This document shows, piece by piece, positions 21,201 through 29,043 of a stretch of DNA of 64,000 nucleotides (positions are counted from its first letter, which is position 1; the number at the start of each line of letters is the position of its first letter). The DNA lies in the NCBI GenBank assembly GCA_977006965.1, contig CDRMUB010000001.1, positions 1 to 64,000 of the forward strand, written 5' to 3'. Source of the DNA: Phymatolithon calcareum. Lineage: Eukaryota; Rhodophyta; Florideophyceae; Hapalidiales. The position numbers were made by a program, and so were the translations under genes. The notes under the pieces were generated by a model. It had not been told where the DNA came from. It ran no database searches and saw only the letters and a list, made by a program, of their open reading frames with translations.

Positions 21201-23008
21201 CGGCAGCTGTGATGGGACCGATTGTGTACGAGCACGGGGTAACGGTGTGGGTATGTCCTCTTAGAGCGCTTCGGCAGGAAACGAAGGAACGCTTGGAGCG
21301 TGCCGGTATTACAGCGCATTGTTCGGAGTCGTATGCGGACGAAGTGCATGGACTTGGAAATGTACTTCTCGTTGCGCCGGAGGAGATTGGACTATCGGAG
21401 TGGAGTGGAGTTTTGAATCGTTTGAGTCAAGCAGGCAATTTGAACCGTATTGTCATTGACGAGGCGCACATACCTCTGTTTTCACGTGAGTACCGGGAGT
21501 GCATGGTGCGATTGCAGACGGTGGGAGCGGTGGGATGGAAAGGACAGCGGGTACTGCTAACGGCGACTGCTCCAGAGACGATGCTTGTGCGCATTGCACC
21601 TATTTGTGGAGTCGAACGAGATGGTCTGGAAGTTATCCGAGGTGATCCTTGTCGACCGAATCTTGTAATTAATGTTCTGGATCTCGAAGGCAGCAAGATG
21701 GACACGCTGAAGAAGGGAATTGTGATTCAAGTCCGCCTTGCGTCTGCAAGAGCTCGACGAGCGGCATTGATAGAGAAGCGCAAGGAATTCGGAGCCAAGT
21801 GTTTGATTGTGTGCCTAACGATAGCGGACGTGCATCTCGTTGTGGAAACGTTGAAGAGGCAAAAGTATAAGCACGTAAATGTGCTGATGTACCACAGCAA
21901 GATGAAGACGGAGCATCGGAATGAATCACAGTCGATGTGGAAGCTAGCCAAGCCAGACAAGCTTACTGTTATGGTGGCAACGGATGGATTCTCTACTGGT
22001 ACAGATGCGCCTGACGTCCGCAGCGTTAATATTGCGGGAGGGTCAAGATCATTGATCGAGTTGTGGCAATCGTGCGGTCGTGGAGGTCGAGATGGGAAGG
22101 CGGCATATGTTACCGTTCTGTTCCATGGTGGTCACTTAACTCGAGCGTCAGCAGGGAACGTGACAGAGCCAATTGAAGGAGCAGGAAACTTTGAAGAGTG
22201 GGCCAGGAACAAGTCACGGTGCAGGCGAGTTGGCATCGAGGAAACAATGGAAGGATTGGAACAGTACCCTACATGCATGGAGCGGGGGAACGGGACTGAG
22301 GCTTGCGACGTGTGCAGGCAAAGAGCGGGCGAATCAAGAGAACGAGCGCTGGGATGCGGATCTGTGACCGTCTGTGGAAGCAAGCGTCCGTCGGAGACTG
22401 AGCTGGAGCGTGCCCATAAGAAGCGAGCACTGGCACAGCGTGAGTCGGAGGAGCAGACTATTCGAATGAGGAAGTGGGGTAAGGAACTGTCAAAGTATTG
22501 TGCGGCGTGCCTCTTCGACGCTTGCACCTCTAGAGACTATATGTTTCATCCGAAAGAATATGCGACGCTTGTGCGCGGGAATGTGCAGAAGTGTAATTTG
22601 GCATCGTGCCGTCAAATCAAGTTGGTATGCGTGCGGTGTTTGCAGCCGGAGCATCGTGTTAAGGACTGCAAAGTACTACCATCTGTTCAAGGGACAGGAA
22701 AGACACGTTGTCGTCGATGCTTTATTGAAGGGGTGAATGGGCGGAATATTCACTGGCCTAGTGAATTTGGGAGAGCATTAGCATGTCCCTTCGAGGCGTG
22801 CGCCAAGTTTGTGATGCTTTGCTATCGAAATACGGCAACGCGAGAATCGCTGCTGGAGATTGTGCCGATAGAGCGGAGACAGAGGATTAGAAGTGCGACA
22901 GAGTTTGCGAATTGGCTGGTGAACGACAATGTTGAAGATCATGCAGGAATATTCGAAGCTATGGAATGGGCGCACAAGCATTTGAAGCTGAAGTACTTTG
23001 ATATTTGA
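18251..23008 (+). CDS. OrsD-type zinc-finger / tyrosine-recombinase-like / RecQ-like helicase (Hel-3)
   Basis: Intact 1585-residue frame from ATG 18251 (a second ATG is at 18266). Likely nuclear. N-terminal zinc fingers: CSRPETC with HLKRNGH, then CLHCD with HVRDAH, of the OrsD/DUF3505 kind. Middle: R609 in SRGTELGS, H743-W-Q-R746 and GH790S with Y799 nine residues later. This R, HxxR, H+9 Y pattern is that of tyrosine recombinases (XerD has the same H-to-Y spacing). C-terminal SF2 helicase: GCGKT with K983, DEAH at 1070-1073, TATAP, GTDAP, and QSCGRGGRD after W1272, close to RecQ motif VI. A CCHC knuckle CVRCLQPEHRVKDC starts at 1460. Probable role: strand cleavage and unwinding for mobility of the element. 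The helicase assignment is strong; the recombinase is inferred from motifs. Confidence 0.88.
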   Translation: MEGGAMGHLGESDLSTLAQNHIRPCVATASFICSRPETCGIEIPCNKKSFLQHLKRNGHNVTAVESQHLWNCALRCSSEFSVSHTYREAYRQGGASRGILPQIQGLPVVMAFKCLHCDFLAESANTIRFHVRDAHSVSISRTAVQSLDHVACQSLSRKKASKKLFLVSTTEENEESIVFSERLMHAVATYDPGQVPGSHIRAASDREKSSFVSLAECQERLDSQGLEMEDAWSLVQFPTTNDDTRLLSVANHLSKALEGLFVEARELFTTIDSFRSTLLTIGTSGTLDKKQGFRFLPNDRGGNSSVEKYARNTRMLLLVACRVYLDRVKYPKITMSVEQCMAAEQLICACGPDADREAVQEKVHRLLYAVLFQESSIGRGSTRLFSSAVAACLCVAGDIVDKLFFKQGNQLSPIISAILYAGSCCGLLEIRKYSEEAMTAEVEETVERVLGPEAKAGISVFVDLRSICGTVRAEEVVENRYRKCPTHEHCGMVRGIELSGVKLGAAVLNMQADLRKKIFEVLLKSKALPNDFRVSCDKMVDDVEKTTPGYWALADVRNAAFVGQCTTWMQLNVVADIADCDLGAWCQAAKDLVPLLLCTVHLSGGAPSRGTELGSMSLRNTHSKKRAFFFVVHEIMIIPTFHKMRAILRGAMSFISRHLDKETSFLFKGFFLLVHPVIVAHAGIEDESVPVPVGLEGEQLLRKRSLVRDSVCLGTMEAEDVAREIGRVFAQYEIEFTFSLYRHWQRGYAKERGAKSAMGRCYLMGTGEDEFEDDETLEGTFEASILQAGHSMRTARLSYAQTSRLGELSAGATEEKMDLFRQASYEWHQDLGLRKMEDGTAEVCNGQFGVPIGGPEVSNGQSGCQTIASGNERMSPAVMRSMSESIASLVLQRLGSQSITPQSVCRRLDFEEEPSETVQYGVSVEPTGISSERRHGFEALQALRKVTRDPQAEFRSDEQRKAMEAIAENRSDVAVVLSTGCGKTAAVMGPIVYEHGVTVWVCPLRALRQETKERLERAGITAHCSESYADEVHGLGNVLLVAPEEIGLSEWSGVLNRLSQAGNLNRIVIDEAHIPLFSREYRECMVRLQTVGAVGWKGQRVLLTATAPETMLVRIAPICGVERDGLEVIRGDPCRPNLVINVLDLEGSKMDTLKKGIVIQVRLASARARRAALIEKRKEFGAKCLIVCLTIADVHLVVETLKRQKYKHVNVLMYHSKMKTEHRNESQSMWKLAKPDKLTVMVATDGFSTGTDAPDVRSVNIAGGSRSLIELWQSCGRGGRDGKAAYVTVLFHGGHLTRASAGNVTEPIEGAGNFEEWARNKSRCRRVGIEETMEGLEQYPTCMERGNGTEACDVCRQRAGESRERALGCGSVTVCGSKRPSETELERAHKKRALAQRESEEQTIRMRKWGKELSKYCAACLFDACTSRDYMFHPKEYATLVRGNVQKCNLASCRQIKLVCVRCLQPEHRVKDCKVLPSVQGTGKTRCRRCFIEGVNGRNIHWPSEFGRALACPFEACAKFVMLCYRNTATRESLLEIVPIERRQRIRSATEFANWLVNDNVEDHAGIFEAMEWAHKHLKLKYFDI

Positions 23009-23031
23009 ATAGGGAATAGGAAAGCAATTGT

Positions 23032-23037
23032 AATAAA
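23032..23037 (+). terminator. Polyadenylation signal of Hel-3
   Basis: AATAAA beginning 24 bases after the stop codon, conserved with the Hel-2 copy. Confidence 0.5.
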
Positions 23038-23124
23038 TGTGATGGGAAATGTTTCTATGAATATGTGTGAATTGGTAGTTTGGTAGTTTTGAGTAATATG
23101 AAAAGAAAATGTTTAGTTTACGTG

Positions 23125-23141
23125 AGAGATCTGAGATCTCT
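23125..23141. repeat. AGAGATCT palindrome, copy 2 site 1
   Basis: AGAGATCTGAGATCTCT followed by GGTGTAGAACC, at the same place relative to the helicase stop as 11179-11195. Confidence 0.8.
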
Positions 23142-23256
23142 GGTGTAGAACCTAAAAGTATGACAACTGTAATATGGGAAAGTATGAGATGAACGTTGAT
23201 GTTGTAGAACTGAAACGTAAGATATTAAAAAGTGTGATAAATTTAGTCTCCACGGC

Positions 23257-23273
23257 AGAGATCTGAGATCTCT
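23257..23273. repeat. AGAGATCT palindrome, copy 2 site 2
   Basis: Perfect AGAGATCTGAGATCTCT. The flanks TCTCC-CGGC and GGCGGAGA lengthen the inverted repeat. It sits between the convergent helicase and gene B. Confidence 0.8.
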
Positions 23274-23441
23274 GGCGGAGAATCCAAATTTGAATGTGCG
23301 TGAACCAAAATTTCGCCTTCGCCCACCGAATACACTACAATATCGATATCTGAGCACAACCAGTTTATAATGGAAGAGCAGAAGGCAAGAGCTTTTTCCC
23401 GACAATGTATTTTTTCTCATTTGGAGTAGAATGAAATCAAA

Positions 23442-23447
23442 TTTATT
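23442..23447 (-). terminator. Polyadenylation signal of gene B
   Basis: AATAAA on the minus strand (TTTATT on +), downstream of both possible gene B stops (23867 and 23580). Confidence 0.4.
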
Positions 23448-23579
23448 GAAACAAATGCAGCTCTATTGGTGACAGACAGTGCTAACGGAATGGTCGCATC
23501 TCGGCACAGAAAGCAAATTGAGGAGAAAGATTACTGTAGATAGAGAAGAGACGCTGACTTTGGATGATGATGATGTGTT

Positions 23580-25327
23580 CTATTTTTTCTGCTTCGTGCG
23601 CCTGTCTTTTCCATCACCTCCGGATGCTTTCCTCTTTTCAGCTTTTTGAGGGCGAGGAGAAGAGGTCTCCGAGGGAATGCCTTTCGAGGACCCCGGAGCA
23701 CTTGCTTTGGAGGACTTTGGCGCCGAGTCCTTGGACTTGTCAGACGTTCCACTGTCGACCTCCTTTTTGACTTTGACAATAGTAGCGGTAGCTTCATCTT
23801 CGCTGCTACTTTCGTCTTCACCGCTGTCATTCTCGCTCTCGCTGTTCTCAGGAGTGTCCTTTTGCTTCATGGCAGTGGAGCAGTGGGCTTTTTCAAGGTC
23901 ATTTGTTTGGGAGTAGGAGGAGTCCCTGGTGGAACCGGAGAAGATATGGTCACCTTTGGACTGCCTGGACTGCCTGGACTGGACTCCGGAGGGGGTGTGG
24001 AAGTCTTAGTACGGACAACTTGCTTTCCCCTGGTTACGCGAGGCTTGTTTTTGTCTTCAGATTGAGCGGAAGACGACTCGGGAATAACGTGCTCAGACGG
24101 AAAGAGAACCTGAGTTTTGTAGCTGTCGAAGTTCAAGAGTCCACGCTCGCACTGGAGAGAATCCTTGAGAAGACCGTTTGACACACGGCGGAGGGTGTCA
24201 CCTTTCTCGAGAAGGATGGGAGTGAAGAGCGCGCTGGGGGCGGTCGCTGGCGGAACAGCAGAACGGACAGGGCCGTAGGCGGATGGAGTGTTCCCGGCTT
24301 CAGTGTAGGGGAGAAGAAAAGCCCAGTTCATCGAGTTCATTCCCTCAAATCCCCAAGCCTCATAGCCTGTGCATTTGTCGAGAGTAGAAGCCGGTAGTGA
24401 GGTGTACAGTCGAAGACGGTCCTCGTGGGCAGGATCTAACCAGGCTTTCGGCAAGTCACGCGTACCGGACTCGTCGATGTACGCGTCTCCAGCCATGGGA
24501 TTGTGGGGGTTGTCGTCGTACGTGATGAGGAGCTTTTCCATACCACCAACATTGGTATGATTGGAGATGTTGGCGCGATAGAACCCACTCACGACAGGTA
24601 GAATGTTTAAGAACGCGGTGGTGTCGTCCTTGTTCATCTTTACGTTGGAGAGAGTAGTCATGAATGAGACGAGGTTTGAAGAGCGGTATTCCGGGTACCA
24701 GATCCAGACCATATTGGTCATTTGGCTGGGGACTTTCATTTTTGGACCTTCCGGTTTCTCAAGAGGTTGGTATGAGCCCGGCGATAGGGAATACCCGTAT
24801 AGCGCGTTTACAGCCAGAGTTGTGGGTACGGCATGTTGCATGAGCAAAGAGCCGATCCAAATCTTGTCGGCAACGCCTTTCTCGACGGTCTTCTGGTTCA
24901 GCCTCGTCCAGACTATCTTGTAGATGGGAAAGTCGGCGCCATCGGGGCGGTTGAACTCGATGAACGGCACTGAGTGGACAGGGCCTTGCTCTTGAGCACG
25001 AGTGAAGAGCTCCCTGTTCATCGCCTCGCTTGTAGTGATGTCGAGCTCAGTATCCTCAAAAGCTGGAGAGCTGATGATGAGCGCGTTGTTCAGGACGCCG
25101 AGAAGACCAGTGAACCCCGTTCCGATACGAAACGGAATCTTCGTCTTGATCTTGAAAACGTGTACGCGGAGCGGCATGATGAAATGCTCTGCATCGGAAG
25201 CCCATCGCGAGAGCTGAGAAGAGGGAGGTACGTTGAGTTCATTGCGGAAGAGAGGGTCCTCGTAGCCGATAATGACTACGGGAGTGCGAGCGGTAGTCCC
25301 GGCGGGGTCCTTCATGTGGGCAAACAT
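23580..25327 (-). pseudogene. Gene B: unrecognised protein with acidic/basic tail, frameshifted
   Basis: I do not recognise a family. I chose ATG 25327 (MFAHMKDP) because the ATG further upstream at 25423 overlaps a TATA box. The frame gives 486 residues and stops at 23867. Compared with copy 1, a C is missing near 23881; past that lesion a second frame continues to 23580. That tail is first acidic (a Ser/Glu/Asp run with SESENDSGEDESSSEDE) and then Lys/Ser-rich, ending in RRTKQKK, as in chromatin-binding proteins. The body is a globular alpha/beta-looking sequence with many aromatics, with a Ser/Pro/Thr-rich stretch (TPPPESSPGSPGSP) before the tail. There is no signal peptide or membrane segment. 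It lies between the helicase and gene A, and part of it survives in copy 1. It may be a cofactor of the element. Function unknown. Confidence 0.6.
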
Positions 25328-25420
25328 GATGAGGTGTGAGAGCGAAGGATAGCGCAGGATAACGGAGTTTGGGGGTGTGAGGTGGAAAGATGTTGGGGAA
25401 AAGTCAATGGGGAGTGGGAA

Positions 25421-25430
25421 CATATATAGG
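25421..25430 (-). promoter_or_regulatory. TATA box of gene B
   Basis: On the minus strand CCTATATATG lies about 95 bases upstream of ATG 25327. The spacing leaves room for a short leader and favours that start over the ATG inside the TATA motif itself. Confidence 0.45.
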
Positions 25431-25808
25431 GAAAAGCTATGACAAGGAGCGGCGGAAAATTAGGGAATTTAAATATGAACTAAGAAATTAAGAATTTGAA
25501 ATATTGGTCGGAAAAACGGAAAAGTTCAATAAATAATGAGATTTCAAAATTTCGAATCTACATCAGAGATCTGAGATCTCTGACCTAGAATATATATTTT
25601 CATACGCTCATATCGCGACCCACCAATCGCCAGCCACCAGCACTCCGCTTTCTACGCTTTCTCCTTCACTATTGTACTAAACAGACTTTTCGTCTACAAG
25701 ACACAGCATATAAAAACAATCTCAAGTCGAAGCGTTTACTGAATCTATACCATTCAACGCATAGAATCTAGAGTAGGAAGAAAACTTTCAAGTCCCAATA
25801 TCTGGAAA
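25431..25808. other. Intergenic region between genes A and B
   Basis: Holds the 3' flank of gene A and the promoter side of gene B, both on the minus strand. It is AT-rich and carries one AGAGATCT palindrome at 25565-25581. No AATAAA for gene A was found on the minus strand. Confidence 0.4.
25565..25581. repeat. AGAGATCT palindrome between genes A and B
   Basis: AGAGATCTGAGATCTCT within a longer imperfect repeat (TCTAcatC on the left, GacctAGA on the right), upstream of the gene B TATA box. Confidence 0.8.
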
Positions 25809-28800
25809 CTAACGCCAGTACTGCTTGCCGTAGTTGACAAGTACTTCCTCACCTTTCTCGATACTCGTGATTGCTGTAACGAAAACGAAGTACGGGTTCG
25901 TGAAAGTAGGAAAATCAAAAGGAAGACTTCTGTGTTCGAACTGTGCGTTTGCATGTCGAACGATAGCGTTGTCCGCTTCAAGACCGTTCTGAATCTTCTT
26001 CTTGTCGTTGATATACGCGGCAACACAGTAAGGAGGGGGCACCACGAATACCTCCTTTCCCTGCAGGCGAGGAGAAGTGTTTTCAGGATTCATGTTTGGC
26101 AGTCGCATAGCGTACGTTCTGAATCTGTCAACCGTGCATCCTAATTCGTCTCGCCCATACATAGAACCATCAAGACGTGCAATATGTTTGCTTTTTGTGA
26201 TGTTCTTATGGACAATAGTACCGCTGTACCAGCCAATGACGGTAAATGGTGCAATGCGTTGGAGAGCGAAAACTCCATTATCGGCACCAGGAATGCGTGA
26301 CTTGGCGACATAGACACCGTGAAAGCTGGCGTCGGCTGCAAGGAGTGTGTTAACGTCAAAGGCACGGAATAAGGAAAGGAGATTGGATGGCCACTTTGCA
26401 AGCTCGACACGCTTGACCGTGTCGACCTCGTCCATAGTGCGGGTAGCAGTGCAGAAGAAATTGACAAGATGGTCTGGAAGAGCACAAAATATGGGCCAAT
26501 CAGAAGGTTGGACCAGAGGGCTCGTCTTGCTCCTGCGTTTCACGATGTTATGGACCTCGGAGTGTGGCTCTTCGAGAAGGAGTTGTTTTTCTGCGAGCAA
26601 TGGGAAACGATCGGACACGATGGCTTCCGCAAACCTGTGGAACAAATGCTCAGCAGAAATGTCCTGGCATTGCTTGTCCATTTCGCAGCCAACAAACACT
26701 CGAGGAGCCGGGAGCTGGAGACAAGCAACACCAGTAGAATATGTACCCCCAAACATATCAAGAACTATCGATCCCGGAAGGGAATGGCGTTCGATTAGCT
26801 CTTTGAGGAGAGCCACTGGCTTTTGCTCTGGGCGCAAGGAACATTTTTCGTCTTTCATTAGTTTTTCTCCTGGTACCATCTTCTGAACATTGTCGATAAC
26901 GTTGAAGTTTGGAGCGAAGGACGAGGGAACATATCCGTGATTGGAGTATTGAACGCGTGTGTATGATTCGGCTCCGCCTCCGAGTTTGACAGCATGAACG
27001 ACCTCTGTGACCATGTTGATATACTTATTGCCCCGGCGGAAGGGTGGCTGAGACAAGTTGTTTCTCGCGTTAATGATGTAAAGCGGAACACGATCAACAG
27101 ACATTTCCCTGATTCCTTGGAGGAAGGATATCCACGTTTGCGTCTGGCTCTTCCCGGAGAACAGAAGTAGATGACCACCCTTCCGCAAGACTTTAGTTGT
27201 GACGGAGAGACAATCGCGCATGTCATCCTCGGACAGAATATCATGGGCGGAGTTCGGTCGTTGCATGTCACTGCGGGAGTGGAACGGTGGATCTATGCAC
27301 ACCAGCTGAACTTGACCGTGCAGTGATTTGTTGAACTGGCGTTGGTAGATTTGCGGTAAGTCGTGGAAGGAGCAATTAAATACGAAGGCGGCTTTGTAGA
27401 ACTCCTTGCGGAGAGGAGTGGATGGGAGAGAAGAGGGAAGACGTGTGGGGACCAAATCTCTTGGAGATGGTGGAGTGCGCGCGGCTCGTGAGGTAGTGGC
27501 TTGTCTCGTGGCCTCTGCAGACATCGAAGCAGTGTCTTCTGTGAGACGGGTACGTTTCCGCGGACGAAGAGGCAAAATGTTGTCATCTTCGGTGTCAGGA
27601 GATACGGCGGGTGCAGGGGATAGTGGAATGTTGTCCGGAAAGACACGGTCCTCTGCGTGATCGTGATTCTCGTCATGAACGGAAGCGGAGGTGGATGGAG
27701 GGAGAAGGGGAGCGGGCTCATCGTCGCCCGAGATGTTGGGAGAAGGAGAAGGAGGGGTCTCGAAAACGCGCTTCTGGAGCCCTGGAACCTTGTCGACGAT
27801 GTAATGGAGAGCAGTAGGGACATAGCCGTATGAAGAGTGCGGAGTAGTTGGAATTGATAAAAAGCGAGAAAAAGATGCGGCAATATTTTTTCGGCGTAGC
27901 GAAGAGGCGACATGCTTCACAAGATGGGAGAAGAAGTAGTTGATGAAGATCGTGGCAACGTTTCGAAGCTGTCGGTTGACGCTTGGAGATGCTCGTGCTC
28001 TATGATGAAGATGAGCAGCATGAGAGTCCACAATGCCAGAGCCATGTAGGAGAGAGGACAGTTGCTCTGGAGGGGCGAACTTGTCGTCTTCGATTACATC
28101 GAATTGTAGCTCTGTTTTGTTGAAGATAATGTATGGCGCAATCATCGTCTCCAGGGATGAGAAGGAGAAGATACCAGCGACGGTAGTCCAAGCATTGACG
28201 ACAATAGTGACACACTTGCCGACAATCTCTGAGGCGTCATGGCTGTTTGTGGTGGGAAGGGATTCCTTGTCGTTCACGTTCTTCTCCTGATGGCGGACAA
28301 AGTTGTATTTGGCAAGGAACATGAAGAAGAGAATTTTGGAGAAGGAATCAGCCTCCATCAAGAACTTGATTCTCATGTTGTCCCTTTTGGCGAGATTGAC
28401 GCCTTTGACGAACATTGAGACTGTTCTGGCTCTATCCGGGTTTGCAGAGGGCACGGCGAGAGAATCGGAAAAGTCTGCAGCGCCCAAGGACGTGAGGTCC
28501 GCGGAATATGCACAGTTGGCGAACATGGTGAACATTTGCCACGGACGGTTGTCGTAAGCGGTGTTTGGCTTTTTCCAAGGACAGAGTGTCTTGAGGATCC
28601 TGTATGTGAGCCTAATCTGAGGGTGACTCAGAACAGCAATGACAGCTGGCTTTGCAGGAGAGCTTGCCTTTTCGATGGCATACTTAAGTAGGGTACTCCA
28701 GAACGGCTCGGTGACGGGGTTCACGTCACGGATGTAATTTTCGCGAACAGTAAGAGTGAGGAGCAGGTAGTCATTAAACATGGCTGCCCTCTTGATGTCG

Positions 28801-29021
28801 TGGAGCTCATTGCTGTGGACAGCAAGAGCCAGAGTGGTAGTGGAGTTCTGGTCTGTTCGACAGAGGACCATGGGAACTTGAGTATTGGGGGGGAATGAGT
28901 CGTCGTTGATGAGGCGTCGAATAGCCGTGATGCGATGAGCACCGTCGACGAGGAAAATGTTGCCATTCTCAATGACATGTCCGGAGACGGGATGCTGGGC
29001 ATTATAACCGGTGTCGCGCAT
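25809..29021 (-). CDS. Gene A: ParB-like / amino-DNA-methyltransferase / SET fusion, 5'-truncated
   Basis: Frame of 1070 residues. Residues 1-50: remains of a ParB/Srx-like domain with the signature DGAHRITAI at 26-34. Residues ~80-420: unrecognised, mostly helical-looking. 422-540: Pro/Ser/Thr-rich linker with a basic RPRKRTR (485-491) that could be a nuclear signal. 541-800: DNA methyltransferase with DPPF at 577-580, KGGHLLLFSG at 614-623, then EQKPVALLKELI and LDMFGGTYSTGVA (754-766). The catalytic motif precedes the AdoMet motif, as in the PF01555 type; DPPF favours N6-adenine, though N4-cytosine is possible. 900-1069: SET domain with DNGVFALQRI, IGWYSG, AYINDKK in place of the usual NHS, and EEVLVNYG. 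In copy 1 the gene starts 46 codons earlier; here a TAG at the satellite junction cuts that part, so expression of this copy is doubtful. The domain calls rest on motifs. Confidence 0.82.
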   Translation of the reverse strand: MRDTGYNAQHPVSGHVIENGNIFLVDGAHRITAIRRLINDDSFPPNTQVPMVLCRTDQNSTTTLALAVHSNELHDIKRAAMFNDYLLLTLTVRENYIRDVNPVTEPFWSTLLKYAIEKASSPAKPAVIAVLSHPQIRLTYRILKTLCPWKKPNTAYDNRPWQMFTMFANCAYSADLTSLGAADFSDSLAVPSANPDRARTVSMFVKGVNLAKRDNMRIKFLMEADSFSKILFFMFLAKYNFVRHQEKNVNDKESLPTTNSHDASEIVGKCVTIVVNAWTTVAGIFSFSSLETMIAPYIIFNKTELQFDVIEDDKFAPPEQLSSLLHGSGIVDSHAAHLHHRARASPSVNRQLRNVATIFINYFFSHLVKHVASSLRRKNIAASFSRFLSIPTTPHSSYGYVPTALHYIVDKVPGLQKRVFETPPSPSPNISGDDEPAPLLPPSTSASVHDENHDHAEDRVFPDNIPLSPAPAVSPDTEDDNILPLRPRKRTRLTEDTASMSAEATRQATTSRAARTPPSPRDLVPTRLPSSLPSTPLRKEFYKAAFVFNCSFHDLPQIYQRQFNKSLHGQVQLVCIDPPFHSRSDMQRPNSAHDILSEDDMRDCLSVTTKVLRKGGHLLLFSGKSQTQTWISFLQGIREMSVDRVPLYIINARNNLSQPPFRRGNKYINMVTEVVHAVKLGGGAESYTRVQYSNHGYVPSSFAPNFNVIDNVQKMVPGEKLMKDEKCSLRPEQKPVALLKELIERHSLPGSIVLDMFGGTYSTGVACLQLPAPRVFVGCEMDKQCQDISAEHLFHRFAEAIVSDRFPLLAEKQLLLEEPHSEVHNIVKRRSKTSPLVQPSDWPIFCALPDHLVNFFCTATRTMDEVDTVKRVELAKWPSNLLSLFRAFDVNTLLAADASFHGVYVAKSRIPGADNGVFALQRIAPFTVIGWYSGTIVHKNITKSKHIARLDGSMYGRDELGCTVDRFRTYAMRLPNMNPENTSPRLQGKEVFVVPPPYCVAAYINDKKKIQNGLEADNAIVRHANAQFEHRSLPFDFPTFTNPYFVFVTAITSIEKGEEVLVNYGKQYWR

Positions 29022-29043
29022 GCTTTTCTAGGTATATTCTTTC

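Larger units (their letters stand above)
18251..29030. mobile_element. Composite element copy 2 (Hel-3, gene B, gene A)
   Basis: Most complete copy of the three-gene cassette: the helicase on the + strand converges on B and A, both on the - strand. Near-identity with copy 1 begins around codon 184 of Hel-3 (about 18800). The right end is cut at 29030/29031, where the satellite array begins inside gene A. No terminal repeats could be assigned. Confidence 0.65.

Noticed and set aside
6314-29030. Viral (giant virus or phage) origin of the whole block
   Set aside because: Methyltransferase and ParB-like domains occur in viruses, but I see no capsid, packaging or polymerase gene. Tandem cassette copies, AATAAA signals and zinc-finger helicases fit a nuclear transposon better.
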